This document shows positions 34,239 to 41,880 of a stretch of DNA of 64,000 nucleotides, in pieces (the stretch's first letter is position 1; every line of letters starts with the position of its first letter). The notes beneath the pieces are model-generated. The model made no database searches. It was not told the DNA's origin and worked only from the letters and a program-made list of their open reading frames with translations. The stretch comes from Clostridiales bacterium. GTDB lineage: Bacteria > Bacillota > Clostridia > Christensenellales > CAG-138. The stretch lies in NCBI GenBank assembly GCA_019416935.1, contig DXWI01000010.1, positions 1-64,000 on the forward strand. Direction: 5' to 3'. Both the position numbers and the translations under genes were made by a program.

Positions 34239-34751
34239 ATGACGCTTCTCGAAATACTCGGGCCTTCCGCCATTCCGACATTGATATGTTTGGCGGTCGG
34301 TCTCCTTTTGCTTTTGATCGAATTGTTTACGCCCGGCATCGGCGTTTCCGGTCTGTTGGGCATCATTTCGCTCGCAGCGGTCATTGTGATGCAGTTGTTC
34401 TGGGGTTCTCCCGCCGCGGCCGCGTATATTGCTGCCGGCACGCTGCTTTTGATCGTCGTTGCGCTGCTCTTCTTTATCCGTTCCCTGCAGCGGGGCCGTC
34501 TGTCCAGATCGTTTGTTGTGCTGAACGAAAAGATCGACGCCAGTTCCACCTCGCTGTCGGATGAAAAGGAACAGGCGCTCATCGGGCACATCGGCACGAC
34601 GGTTACGCCCTTGCGCCCGGCCGGCATCGCCGAGTTTGACGGCAAGCGGCTGGATGTGATGACGAGCGGTGCGTTTTTGCCCGTCAACACCCCGGTTATC
34701 ATCACGGATGTGCAGGGACTGCACATTTTGGTCGAGGCGCAGAAGCAATGA
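34239..34751 (+). CDS. NfeD family membrane protein
   Basis: A 170-residue protein of the short NfeD type, without the ClpP-like protease part. Three N-terminal hydrophobic helices (about 12-33, 37-56 and 60-83) precede a C-terminal OB-fold NfeD domain (about 110-165) with IGHIGTTVTPLRPAG and GKRLDVMTSGAFLP. NfeD proteins accompany flotillins and help organise membrane microdomains; floA follows two genes later. AAGGAGG precedes the ATG. Confidence 0.9.
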   Translation: MTLLEILGPSAIPTLICLAVGLLLLLIELFTPGIGVSGLLGIISLAAVIVMQLFWGSPAAAAYIAAGTLLLIVVALLFFIRSLQRGRLSRSFVVLNEKIDASSTSLSDEKEQALIGHIGTTVTPLRPAGIAEFDGKRLDVMTSGAFLPVNTPVIITDVQGLHILVEAQKQ

Positions 34752-34978
34752 AGTTCTGTAAGCAATGCGGCACACTGTACGGGCGCTCGCTCGCGGTTTG
34801 CCCGCGCTGCAACGCGAAAAACGTGGAGCAGCAGGCTGAGCAGGCCGAGCAAAGCCAAACCACCGCCAGCGCAAAGACCGTCAAGCGCCAGTGGATCGCC
34901 ATTTTGTTGGGCGTTCCAGGACTCATTCTCTTTCTTTATCTCGTGATCGGAGCGTTCAAAGCGATCTCCGCTCACTGA
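34748..34978 (+). CDS. Zinc-ribbon single-pass membrane protein
   Basis: A 76-residue protein: an N-terminal zinc ribbon ([18 protein letters not shown], residues 4-21), a Gln/Glu-rich linker, and one C-terminal membrane helix (about 50-70). Its ATG overlaps the nfeD stop (ATGA), so it is translationally coupled, and it lies 22 nt before floA. I know no function. Its fixed place suggests an accessory to the NfeD-flotillin assembly. Confidence 0.75.
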   Translation: MKFCKQCGTLYGRSLAVCPRCNAKNVEQQAEQAEQSQTTASAKTVKRQWIAILLGVPGLILFLYLVIGAFKAISAH

Positions 34979-35000
34979 CACAACACAAAAGGAGGTTCTT

Positions 35001-36002
35001 ATGGAAGGGTTTATTGTCACTCTCGTTATCATCGTCGCTGCCATTCTGTTTCTGATTCTGTTTTTCACTTTCGTGCCGCTGGGACTGTGGATCTCGGCCC
35101 GTGCTTCCGGTGTGCACATCGGCATCTTCCAGTTGGTCGGTATGCGCATCCGTAAGGTTGTTCCCTCTCGCATCGTCAGCCCGCTCATCAAAGCCACGAA
35201 GGCCGGTCTGGAGGTCTCCATCAACAAGCTCGAGGCGCACTACCTCGCGGGCGGCAACGTGGATCGCGTGGTCAACGCACTCATCGCCGCGCAGCGCGCC
35301 GGTATTCCCCTCGATTTTGAAAAGTCCTGTGCAATCGACCTTGCGGGTCGCGATGTGCTTAACGCCGTGCAGATGAGCGTCAATCCGAAGGTCATTGAAA
35401 CGCCGGTCATCGCTGCCGTTGCCATGGATGGCATCGAACTGCGCGCAAAAGCCCGCGTAACGGTGCGTGCCAACATTGACCGTCTCGTCGGCGGCGCCGG
35501 TGAGGAAACGATCATCGCCCGCATCGGCGAGGGTATCGTCACGACCGTCGGTTCCTCCTCCAGTCACAAGGCTGTTCTGGAAAACCCCGATCTGATTTCC
35601 CGTACGGTGCTGAACAAGGGCCTCGACGCCGGCACGGCGTTCGAAATCCTTTCGATCGACATTGCGGACGTCGATGTCGGCCGCAACGTTGGCGCACAGT
35701 TGCAGATCGACCAGGCAGAGGCTGACAAGCGCATTGCGCAGGCTCTGGCCGAGGAACGCCGTGCGATGGCCGTGGCGCAGGAGCAGGAAAACCTTGCCGC
35801 CGTGCAGGGTATGCGCGCGCGCGTGATCGAGGCGGAGGCTGAGGTTCCCAAGGCGATCGCAACCGCATTCCGCGAGGGCAAGCTCGGCGTCATGGACTAC
35901 TACAACATGCAGAACGTGATTTCTGACACCGATATGCGCAATGCCATTTCCCGCGGCACAGCGCCCGCACAGCGCACCACCGGCGAGCAGGAGTCCGAAT
36001 AA
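35001..36002 (+). CDS. floA: Flotillin-like protein FloA
   Basis: A 333-residue membrane scaffold that forms functional membrane microdomains and affects membrane fluidity. An N-terminal hydrophobic hairpin (about 3-27) is followed by an SPFH/band-7 domain ([20 protein letters not shown] region) and a C-terminal coiled coil rich in Ala-Glu ([20 protein letters not shown]). Length is typical of FloA (~331). AAAGGAGG precedes the ATG. It is part of the nfeD operon. Confidence 0.95.
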   Translation: MEGFIVTLVIIVAAILFLILFFTFVPLGLWISARASGVHIGIFQLVGMRIRKVVPSRIVSPLIKATKAGLEVSINKLEAHYLAGGNVDRVVNALIAAQRAGIPLDFEKSCAIDLAGRDVLNAVQMSVNPKVIETPVIAAVAMDGIELRAKARVTVRANIDRLVGGAGEETIIARIGEGIVTTVGSSSSHKAVLENPDLISRTVLNKGLDAGTAFEILSIDIADVDVGRNVGAQLQIDQAEADKRIAQALAEERRAMAVAQEQENLAAVQGMRARVIEAEAEVPKAIATAFREGKLGVMDYYNMQNVISDTDMRNAISRGTAPAQRTTGEQESE

Positions 36003-36032
36003 CAGTCAATACGCTGAACAGGAGAGGATTCT

Positions 36033-36530
36033 ATGGAATTTCTCATTGTCATAGGTCTGATCGTCTGGGCCGTTGCGTCTTCCGCAGGGAAGGCGCAACG
36101 CACCCGTGAAGCGCAGCGCCGACAGGTCTTCGACCAAGAGCAGCCCCCTGTCGCGCCTACGCGGCGGGCCGAGCCGATTCGTCCGCGCGTTCAGCCAACG
36201 GTACAGGCTGCGCCGGTAAAGCCCATGGCTCCGGAGAGGCATGTCGTTCGACCGAGTCTGGACGGAGGCCATGCGCATTCGGAGAGCAGTATGACCGGGT
36301 TTGAGACTTGCCCGCCGAATGCCGAAAAGCCGCTTGCCGAGCGTCTCGCTGGTTTTAAGGCCGCCAAGCGGGCCGTTGCCCGTACCATACCGGCGGCGCC
36401 GGCCTCGGATGCGCCCACGGTGCAGCAGTTTGACGAGCCCGCATATCCCTTTTCATGGGATCCCGCCGCCGTCCGCAACGGCCTGATCTATGCGGAGATT
36501 TTGGGAAAGCCGAAGGCTTTGAGGCGCTGA
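36033..36530 (+). CDS. Hypothetical protein with N-terminal membrane anchor
   Basis: A 165-residue protein I do not recognise. A short hydrophobic N-terminus (residues 1-18) is followed by a polar, Arg/Pro-rich, probably disordered stretch with no folded-domain signature. It ends with ALRR. It lies 30 nt behind floA with its own AGGAG site, so it is probably cotranscribed and may serve the same membrane assembly. Confidence 0.6.
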   Translation: MEFLIVIGLIVWAVASSAGKAQRTREAQRRQVFDQEQPPVAPTRRAEPIRPRVQPTVQAAPVKPMAPERHVVRPSLDGGHAHSESSMTGFETCPPNAEKPLAERLAGFKAAKRAVARTIPAAPASDAPTVQQFDEPAYPFSWDPAAVRNGLIYAEILGKPKALRR

Positions 36531-36549
36531 GCGCCCACACACGGAGAAG

Positions 36550-37956
36550 ATGGAAAACATACGATCCCATGAAAACACGCGCCTGCGCATTGCCGCCACC
36601 GTCATACCGCTTGCGGCCCTCGTTGGCTGCTTTTCCCATTGGTTATTGACAAATGCACACGCCCGCATCCTTGGCATTCTTGCCGCTGCGGGCGTGACGT
36701 TCCTGTTCGCCGTTTTGGGTGTACGCTTTATCCCGCAATGGATTCATGCATGGAACGGGGAACTGAAGCAGGCTGCCACGGCGCCGTTGGGCAAGCGCAG
36801 CAGCCGTGGACGGCGGATGCACCCTTTTTTCAAAATCGTGCTCGTTGTCCTGCTTTCGCGCGTTTTGATTTTCATTGCCGCATATGTGCTGACGGTTTTT
36901 CAGGAAGGGTATTCCGGCGGAATTTTGGATCGTCTGGATATCTGGAATCCGCTTGGGACCGATACGAGACACTATCTGAGCATTGCAGAGTTTGGGTATC
37001 AGACAGCGGGCGACGCGCGCCTGCTGCTGGTCTTTTTCCCGTTCTACCCGCTCGTCGTTCGGGCGTTTCATTACATTTTTCAAAACTATCTGGTGTCCGG
37101 ACTGTTCGTCTCCAACATGATGTTTCTGTTCTCCGGATACCTGCTCTATGAACTGGCCCTGCTCGACACCGACCGGCGCACGGCGCTCCGCGCGGTGAAA
37201 TACCTCTGCATTCTGCCTGCGACATGCCTGTTCTGTGCGCCGATGAGCGACAGCCTGTTTCTGTTTTTGACCCTGGCATGCGTTTATCTCGCGCGCAAGA
37301 AATGGTATGTGTTTTCCGCTATTCTCGGCTTCTTCGCGGCGTTTACGCGCGTGCCCGGCGTGCTTCTGCTGGCTCCCGTCTGCTTTGAACTGATCGCGGA
37401 CGTGGTTCGCGCGCACAAAACCGGCTCCGTGGACAAGCGATTTGTCTGGGTCAGCATCGGCAATTTTGCCTCCCTGCTGTTGATCCCGCTGGGGTTCGGC
37501 CTGTATCTGTTTATCAATTATCATCTGACCGGTGATTGGTTTCGTTTTCTCGAATATCAGCAGTCGAACTGGAGTCAGGGTATGGGCTGGTTTTTCAATA
37601 CGGCCGAATACCAAACCAATTACGCCTTGAGCGCTTATGCCAGCGGTTCGACCACGCTGTATGGACTGTGGATTCCGAATCTTATCTATCTGTTTGGCGC
37701 GCTGGCCATCATGATCGGCGCACAAAAGAAGTTGCGTCCCTCCTATGTCGCTTACTTTATCCTCTATTACGCCGTGACCATGGGGGCGACTTGGCTGCTT
37801 TCTGCGCCGCGCTATCTCACGGCCGCCTTCCCCCTCGCGCTTGGGCTATCCGCCATCACCGAAAAGCGTTGGGCGGATTGGATTGCAACGCTGCTGTGCA
37901 TCGCAGGTCTGCTGCTGTACCTGTTTGCCTATCTGCAGCACTGGTCGGTCTATTGA
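36550..37956 (+). CDS. PIG-V-like membrane mannosyltransferase family protein
   Basis: A 468-residue polytopic protein with roughly ten or more membrane helices. A large first extracellular loop carries WNPLGTDTRHYLSIAEFGYQ, resembling the D-x-x-x-Y/F-x-x-I-A-x-x-GY active-site loop of PIG-V (GPI mannosyltransferase 2)-like GT-C glycosyltransferases, and LVFFPFYPLVVRA matches the next conserved loop. It presumably moves a sugar from a polyprenyl-phosphate donor to an envelope acceptor; donor and acceptor are unknown. It starts 19 nt after the preceding gene. Confidence 0.78.
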   Translation: MENIRSHENTRLRIAATVIPLAALVGCFSHWLLTNAHARILGILAAAGVTFLFAVLGVRFIPQWIHAWNGELKQAATAPLGKRSSRGRRMHPFFKIVLVVLLSRVLIFIAAYVLTVFQEGYSGGILDRLDIWNPLGTDTRHYLSIAEFGYQTAGDARLLLVFFPFYPLVVRAFHYIFQNYLVSGLFVSNMMFLFSGYLLYELALLDTDRRTALRAVKYLCILPATCLFCAPMSDSLFLFLTLACVYLARKKWYVFSAILGFFAAFTRVPGVLLLAPVCFELIADVVRAHKTGSVDKRFVWVSIGNFASLLLIPLGFGLYLFINYHLTGDWFRFLEYQQSNWSQGMGWFFNTAEYQTNYALSAYASGSTTLYGLWIPNLIYLFGALAIMIGAQKKLRPSYVAYFILYYAVTMGATWLLSAPRYLTAAFPLALGLSAITEKRWADWIATLLCIAGLLLYLFAYLQHWSVY

Positions 37957-37959
37957 GCA

Positions 37960-37988
37960 TTGACAGAAGCGTCAAGATTCATTAAAAT
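37960..37988 (+). promoter_or_regulatory. Promoter of tRNA-Leu
   Basis: TTGACA (37960-37965), 17 bp, TAAAAT (37983-37988); the tRNA begins nine bases later. Confidence 0.85.
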
Positions 37989-37997
37989 GATTTGGAT

Positions 37998-38080
37998 GCG
38001 GTTGTGGTGGAATGGCATACACAACGGACTTAAAATCCGTCGGCGAAAGCTTGCGGGTTCAAATCCCGCCAACCGCACCA
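37998..38080 (+). tRNA. tRNA-Leu(TAA), likely island attachment gene
   Basis: An 83-nt class II tRNA. The acceptor stem is GCGGTTG/CAACCGC, the anticodon loop CTTAAAA gives anticodon TAA, and a variable arm, a GGTTCAAATC T-loop and an encoded CCA are all present. Integrase and partition-gene remnants begin within 300 bases of its 3' end, and the island-like DNA continues to the window's end. Its 3' half is therefore the probable attachment site. Confidence 0.95.
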
Positions 38081-38082
38081 TA

Positions 38083-38117
38083 GAAGGACTCTAATTTGGA
38101 TACAATTAGGGCCCTTC
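38083..38117 (+). terminator. Terminator of tRNA-Leu
   Basis: GAAGG with CTAATT inside pairs with AATTAG and CCTTC (38083-38087 to 38113-38117), followed by TTTTTT. Between here and 38287 I see no gene. Confidence 0.8.
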
Positions 38118-38287
38118 TTTTTTACACCCCTCCCCTTCGAAAAAGTCCTTATACCGTGGGCTTTTTCGGCTTCTCGCACACGAATACCTGCTCGAGCCTT
38201 CTCTTCATTCATGCTCATCCAGTCGATTTTCGACCATTTACAGTAAAAACCCCATCCCGACCGACTTTGAAATCGTGTGCGAGATGA

Positions 38288-38450
38288 GCATGATGGCGCA
38301 TTTATCGGAGGATTGAGCAAAGCATAGCAAAGATTTCAACAGCCAGACAGCGAATGGTTCAGACTATATCTGATCCGGCAGGCGCGAGCGTGGCAATGGT
38401 AGAAAAGCATATCCGGGACGCGCACTGTTTCCTGCATTTGCAGATGGTAC
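38288..38450 (+). repeat. Degenerate duplicate of the integrase 5' region (copy 1; copy 2 at 38772-38927)
   Basis: Both copies begin GCATGATGG, share an RBS-like segment, a TGAGYAAAGCAT block and a central CAGTTCAGAC/GGTTCAGAC block, and end near GATGGTA. The repeat unit is ~160 bp and the copies are 484 bp apart. Confidence 0.7.
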
Positions 38451-38611
38451 GAGAGAGCTACTGGGAATACCTAAACGTATTCAACGCGGAAATCCCACGA
38501 GCGATTCGGATCGCCGAAACAAGCGCTTACGGACAGAGCATATTTGAGTATGATCCGAAGGGGAAGGCAGTGGAGGCGTTTGAAGGGTTGGTGTGGGAGG
38601 TAATTGGATAA
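38288..38611 (+). pseudogene. Decayed integrase 5' end fused to the C-terminus of a ParA-type ATPase
   Basis: The first ~160 bases repeat, with many changes, the leader and first codons of the integrase gene at 38772-38927. Its start codon is destroyed (ATAGCAA where the other copy has ATGCAA). The frame 354-611 then switches to a typical ParA ending: IPRAIRIAETSAYGQSIFEYDPKGKAVEAFEGL, split here as IPRAIRIAETSAYGQS and IFEYDPKGKAVEAFEGL. Walker motifs are absent. This is a deletion fusion left by an integrative or plasmid-derived element. Confidence 0.7.
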
Positions 38612-38616
38612 AAAAT

Positions 38617-38642
38617 AGGGATGTTGTTTAGGCGGCATCCCT
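38617..38642 (+). terminator. Terminator behind the ParA remnant
   Basis: AGGGATG/CATCCCT (38617-38623 and 38636-38642) followed by TTCG, six bases past the remnant's stop. Confidence 0.6.
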
Positions 38643-38809
38643 TTCGTATGTGGTAGGTTAACTTTAGAGAATCGTGCAATCAATTTCATTATATTCAGGA
38701 TGCGTGTGTATCAAACAGAACTATTTACCGGGAAGGAGACTTATAGGATTGGTAATTGTTGGCTATAATAAGCATGATGGTACATTTTTATCGAAGGAGT
38801 GAGTAAAGC

Positions 38810-39626
38810 ATGCAACAATTAGCCATCGAACAGTTCAGACAGCATCTTATCCGACAGGAGCGGAGCATAGCGACGGTGGAAAAGTATATCTGGGACACAC
38901 GCAACTTTCTTGCATTTGTAGATGGTAAGGAGCTAAGCAAAGATCTCACCATGCAGTACAAGGAAACGCTGGTGCGTTCAGGATATGCCGTTCGGAGCAT
39001 CAACTCTATGTTGGCAGCGGTAAACAGCTTTTTGGAATTTATGAACCGCAGGGAATGCCGCGTCAAGACCATAAAGCTGCAGAAAGAGGTCTATTGCCGC
39101 GAAGACCGGTTGTTGACCAATGCGGCTGTTGGATGCCGCCAAAGCCCATCCCAGACTATTTTTGCTGCTACAGACCATATGCGGAACAGGGATTTGGATA
39201 TCGGAGCTGTCGCATTTTACTGTGGAAGCGGTGCGGCAGGGGGAGGTTGTGGTGTATTGTAAGAGCAAAATCCGAACAATTCTGCTTCCTAAAAAGCTTC
39301 GGTCGCTTCTGCTGGCATACGCAAAGCAGGTCGACATATGCACGGGGGTTATCTTCCGCACACGTATGGGGCATCCACTCGACAGGAGCAACATCTGGTC
39401 GGAGATGAAGCGGCTCTGCGGTGTCGCAAAAGTGAATCCGTCAAAGGTATTTCCACACAATCTGCGCAAGCTGTTCGCCCGCGCCTTTTACAGCATCGAG
39501 AAGGACATTGCGAAACTGGCCGATATCCTTGGCCATAGCAACATCGATACAACACGTATTTACATCATGACAGCGGGAGGAGAACACCAACGCAAAATAG
39601 ACCGCCTCAGTTTGATCCTACAATGA
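38810..39626 (+). pseudogene. Frameshifted tyrosine recombinase/integrase
   Basis: Two overlapping frames (from 38810 and to 39626) together cover a ~270-residue phage-type integrase. The SAM-like core-binding domain (FRQHLIRQERSIATVEKYI) is in the first frame and the catalytic domain in the second. The frame is lost near 39115-39125, with a few codons missing between RLLT and RLLDAAK. In the catalytic part, HNLRKLFA, GHSNIDTTRIY and the Tyr are kept. The first catalytic Arg of the TGxRISEL motif is Trp (codon TGG at 39195, one C-to-T change from CGG). Both defects make it inactive. Confidence 0.85.
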
Positions 39627-39628
39627 AA

Positions 39629-39656
39629 ACACCACATAATGCACATTATGCAGTTT
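39629..39656. repeat. Palindromic repeat, copy 1
   Basis: ACACCACATAATGCACATTA, continuing TGCAGT, contains the inverted repeat CATAATG/CATTATG. A near-identical copy lies at 39851-39876, the pair flanking the promoter of the 39906 gene. Confidence 0.7.
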
Positions 39657-39758
39657 TTATTTTGCAGCTTTTGTAAACTGCATACACCCTTTAAAATACG
39701 GAGACCGACCAAGCAGCAATAGTTTCGAATTGATTTAACAGAATTATCGAAAAAAATA

Positions 39759-39787
39759 TTGCTTTTGGAGCAGTGCTATGCTATAAT
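39759..39787 (+). promoter_or_regulatory. Promoter of the cargo cluster
   Basis: TTGCTT (39759-39764), 17 bp and TATAAT (39782-39787). The leader of about 110 nt contains the second palindromic repeat. Confidence 0.65.
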
Positions 39788-39850
39788 CCGTTTTGCAAAC
39801 GATTGCAAAGAATAGTGACAAGTTTAAAAGTTCTTGATATACAAGACCTA

Positions 39851-39876
39851 ACACCACATAATGTGCATTATGTAGT
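39851..39876. promoter_or_regulatory. Palindromic repeat, copy 2, in the leader of the 39906 gene
   Basis: ACATAATGTGCATTATGT (39854-39871) is a perfect inverted repeat ACATAATG/CATTATGT. Lying between promoter and start codon, it is a good candidate operator. The regulator is not encoded nearby. Confidence 0.5.
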
Positions 39877-39905
39877 AAACCCAGTTTCGGGAGAGACAAG
39901 ACCGT

Positions 39906-40838
39906 ATGAAGATTTCGATTTTAGGCGCAGGAGCAATGGGCATGCTGTTCGGAGGATACCTGTCCGAACACAATGATGTATGGCTGATCGATATCGATCA
40001 GAACCGAATCGATTATATCAATGCGAATGGCGTTGCCGTTCGTGAGAGCACAGGCGAGGACAAGTTCTTTCGCCCCGTTGGCATGACAAATGCCGCAAAT
40101 CTGGGGGAAATGGACGTGGTCCTCGTTTTCGTAAAATCGATGTTTACGGTAGATGCGCTGAAAACGAACAAAGGGCTGATTGGGCCGAATACGTACCTGA
40201 TGACATTGCAGAACGGCGCGGGCCATGAGTCTAAACTGCTGCAGTTTGCGGATGCCGATCATGTGATCATCGGTTCGACACAGCATAACAGCTCGATCAT
40301 CGGGAATGGACATGTCCATCATGGGGGAAGCGGACGGACGCAGATCGGCCTGCTTTCGGGCGACAGCAGTAAGTTGGAATCGATTGCGCAGAACTTTACC
40401 GCCTGCGGATTGGCGTGCAGCACAAGCGCGGACGTCAAACGGCAGATTTGGACGAAGCTGTTTACGAACACGGCAGCCAGCTCTTTGACGGCGGTGCTCC
40501 AGGTGCCGCTGGGCTTCATCCACGAGGATGCGAACGCACACAAGATGATGGAAACGCTGGCGCGGGAAGCGGCAGCGGTTGCCAACGCGGACTGCGGAGG
40601 CGGGTTTGAAGAGGCGGAAGTGATCGAGGGCGTGGACACGGTGTGCCGGAACGCACCGAACGGGTACACATCGATCTATGCAGACGTGAAGAAGGGCGCG
40701 CGCAGCGAGGTGGATACGATCAGCGGTTCGGTGGTCGAGACGGGCAAGCGGCTCGGCATCCCAACGCCGTATCACGAGATGGTGGTCGCTCTGATTCATG
40801 CGATGGAGAACAGAAATAGAACGCAAGGCAAATCTTAA
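39906..40838 (+). CDS. Ketopantoate reductase family (PanE/ApbA) oxidoreductase
   Basis: A 310-residue NAD(P)-dependent 2-oxoacid reductase. The N-terminal Rossmann motif is ILGAGAMGMLFG, with VKSMFT and TLQNGAGHE matching the family's VKA and QNG blocks. The C-terminal helical domain contains the catalytic-lysine region WTKLFTNTAASSLTAVL and the conserved Ser/Asp motif AYADVKKGARSEVD-like (IYADVKKGARSEVD here). In housekeeping loci it makes pantoate. Here, next to a cyclase and a catabolic cluster with no other pantothenate gene, a different 2-oxoacid substrate is likely. The DNA is GC-rich, unlike the importer genes that follow. Confidence 0.85.
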   Translation: MKISILGAGAMGMLFGGYLSEHNDVWLIDIDQNRIDYINANGVAVRESTGEDKFFRPVGMTNAANLGEMDVVLVFVKSMFTVDALKTNKGLIGPNTYLMTLQNGAGHESKLLQFADADHVIIGSTQHNSSIIGNGHVHHGGSGRTQIGLLSGDSSKLESIAQNFTACGLACSTSADVKRQIWTKLFTNTAASSLTAVLQVPLGFIHEDANAHKMMETLAREAAAVANADCGGGFEEAEVIEGVDTVCRNAPNGYTSIYADVKKGARSEVDTISGSVVETGKRLGIPTPYHEMVVALIHAMENRNRTQGKS

Positions 40839-40855
40839 CATAAGGAGAAACAGAC

Positions 40856-41596
40856 ATGGCCGATTACAACTGGACTGCAGGAAACCCCTCAAGAATACCG
40901 GAGAAGATGCCGCCCAAGGAGTATATGATGGGCAATCTTCACGTTGTCGATCTGACAAAGGTGCTCGATCCCAATACGGAGACCCGCCGCTGCCGGCTCT
41001 GGCGCTTCAACACCGGCGGCGCCATCCCGGATTTCCATACGATCATGGATCTGACGAGCCACCTCGGCACACACTGCGAGTGCCCGTACCATCACAATGA
41101 GAACTGGGCGAGCGTGGCAGAGCTGCCGCTCACCAATTTCATGGGCAGGGCGATCTATGAGACGCTGGACCTTCCGGAGAACCATCAGATCACCGGCGCA
41201 GACCTCGAAGCGGCTATCGGCAGCCGCGTCCAGCCGGGCGACACCGTGATCCTTGACAGCCCGCACAAGATCCCTCCGTTCACGCCCGCGACCAACGGAC
41301 CGGACGATCATCGCCTGGTGGTCAGCGCCGATAGCGCACAGTGGCTTGTCGACCACGGCGTCAAGTGCGTGGGCTTTGGCGACGGCGTGTCGATCGAGGA
41401 CGGCGAGGCGAATGTGAAACCGTTCCACGATATCCTCATGGCGGTCAACTGCACCTTCCTCGAAGTACTGCAGAATCTCGAGCTGCTCAAGACGGATACT
41501 TTCTTTATCAGCTTTGCGCCGCTCCCGATCATCGGCCTCGATTCCTGCCCCGTCAGGGTCTATGCCATTGAGGGGCTGAGTGAGTTCAGTAAATAA
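40856..41596 (+). CDS. Cyclase-family metal-dependent hydrolase (kynurenine formamidase-like)
   Basis: A 246-residue member of the cyclase/KynB family, which hydrolyses amides, lactones or formamides with a divalent metal. The metal-binding motif HxGTHxE/D is present as SHLGTHCECPYHH near residues 73-85. DLTKVLDPNT near the N-terminus and a VGFGDGVSIE segment match the fold. The true substrate cannot be read from sequence. It lies 17 nt behind the reductase with AAGGAG before its ATG, so the two are cotranscribed. Confidence 0.83.
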   Translation: MADYNWTAGNPSRIPEKMPPKEYMMGNLHVVDLTKVLDPNTETRRCRLWRFNTGGAIPDFHTIMDLTSHLGTHCECPYHHNENWASVAELPLTNFMGRAIYETLDLPENHQITGADLEAAIGSRVQPGDTVILDSPHKIPPFTPATNGPDDHRLVVSADSAQWLVDHGVKCVGFGDGVSIEDGEANVKPFHDILMAVNCTFLEVLQNLELLKTDTFFISFAPLPIIGLDSCPVRVYAIEGLSEFSK

Positions 41597-41617
41597 CGAT
41601 ATTCATTTAGTCATAGC

Positions 41618-41758
41618 ATGTCGCTAACCGATTATTGGACAGCGATGACGAATGTTTTGTACCAGGTGATTGGGGAAAACGAAAGGCCGCACGAAGTACG
41701 ATCTAAAAAGATATGCTTTGAAATAAAGCGAGCTGCTTGCATTCTGAACGATGCATAA
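41618..41758 (+). CDS. Possible 46-residue small protein in the 41597-41880 gap
   Basis: An ATG-to-TAA frame encodes a small basic peptide (MSLTDYWTAMTNVLYQVIGE at its start). No ribosome site precedes it and I recognise no family. It may be a remnant of a regulator or chance. The rest of this gap holds only the operator-like repeat at 41840-41860. Confidence 0.2.
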   Translation: MSLTDYWTAMTNVLYQVIGENERPHEVRSKKICFEIKRAACILNDA

Positions 41759-41839
41759 GGAGATGTGATATAGTTTTACTTCAATCAGAGTTTTTCCAAG
41801 GGTTGTGCCCGTGACTTAGGATTGCGTAACTAAAATGAT

Positions 41840-41860
41840 TTTTACAGGGTACCTGTAAAA
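41840..41860. promoter_or_regulatory. Operator-like inverted repeat before the importer genes
   Basis: TTTTACAGG-GTA-CCTGTAAAA, nine-base perfect arms, ends 20 bases before the start codon of the solute-binding protein. Its place suggests a repressor site controlling the importer-lyase genes. Confidence 0.55.
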
Positions 41861-41880
41861 CAAATAAAAAGGAGGATAAT

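Noticed and set aside
38030..38320. Minus-strand frame crossing tRNA-Leu
   Set aside because: Its end is an antisense reading of the tRNA (GWRDLNPQAFADGF) and the rest has no ribosome site or recognisable family.
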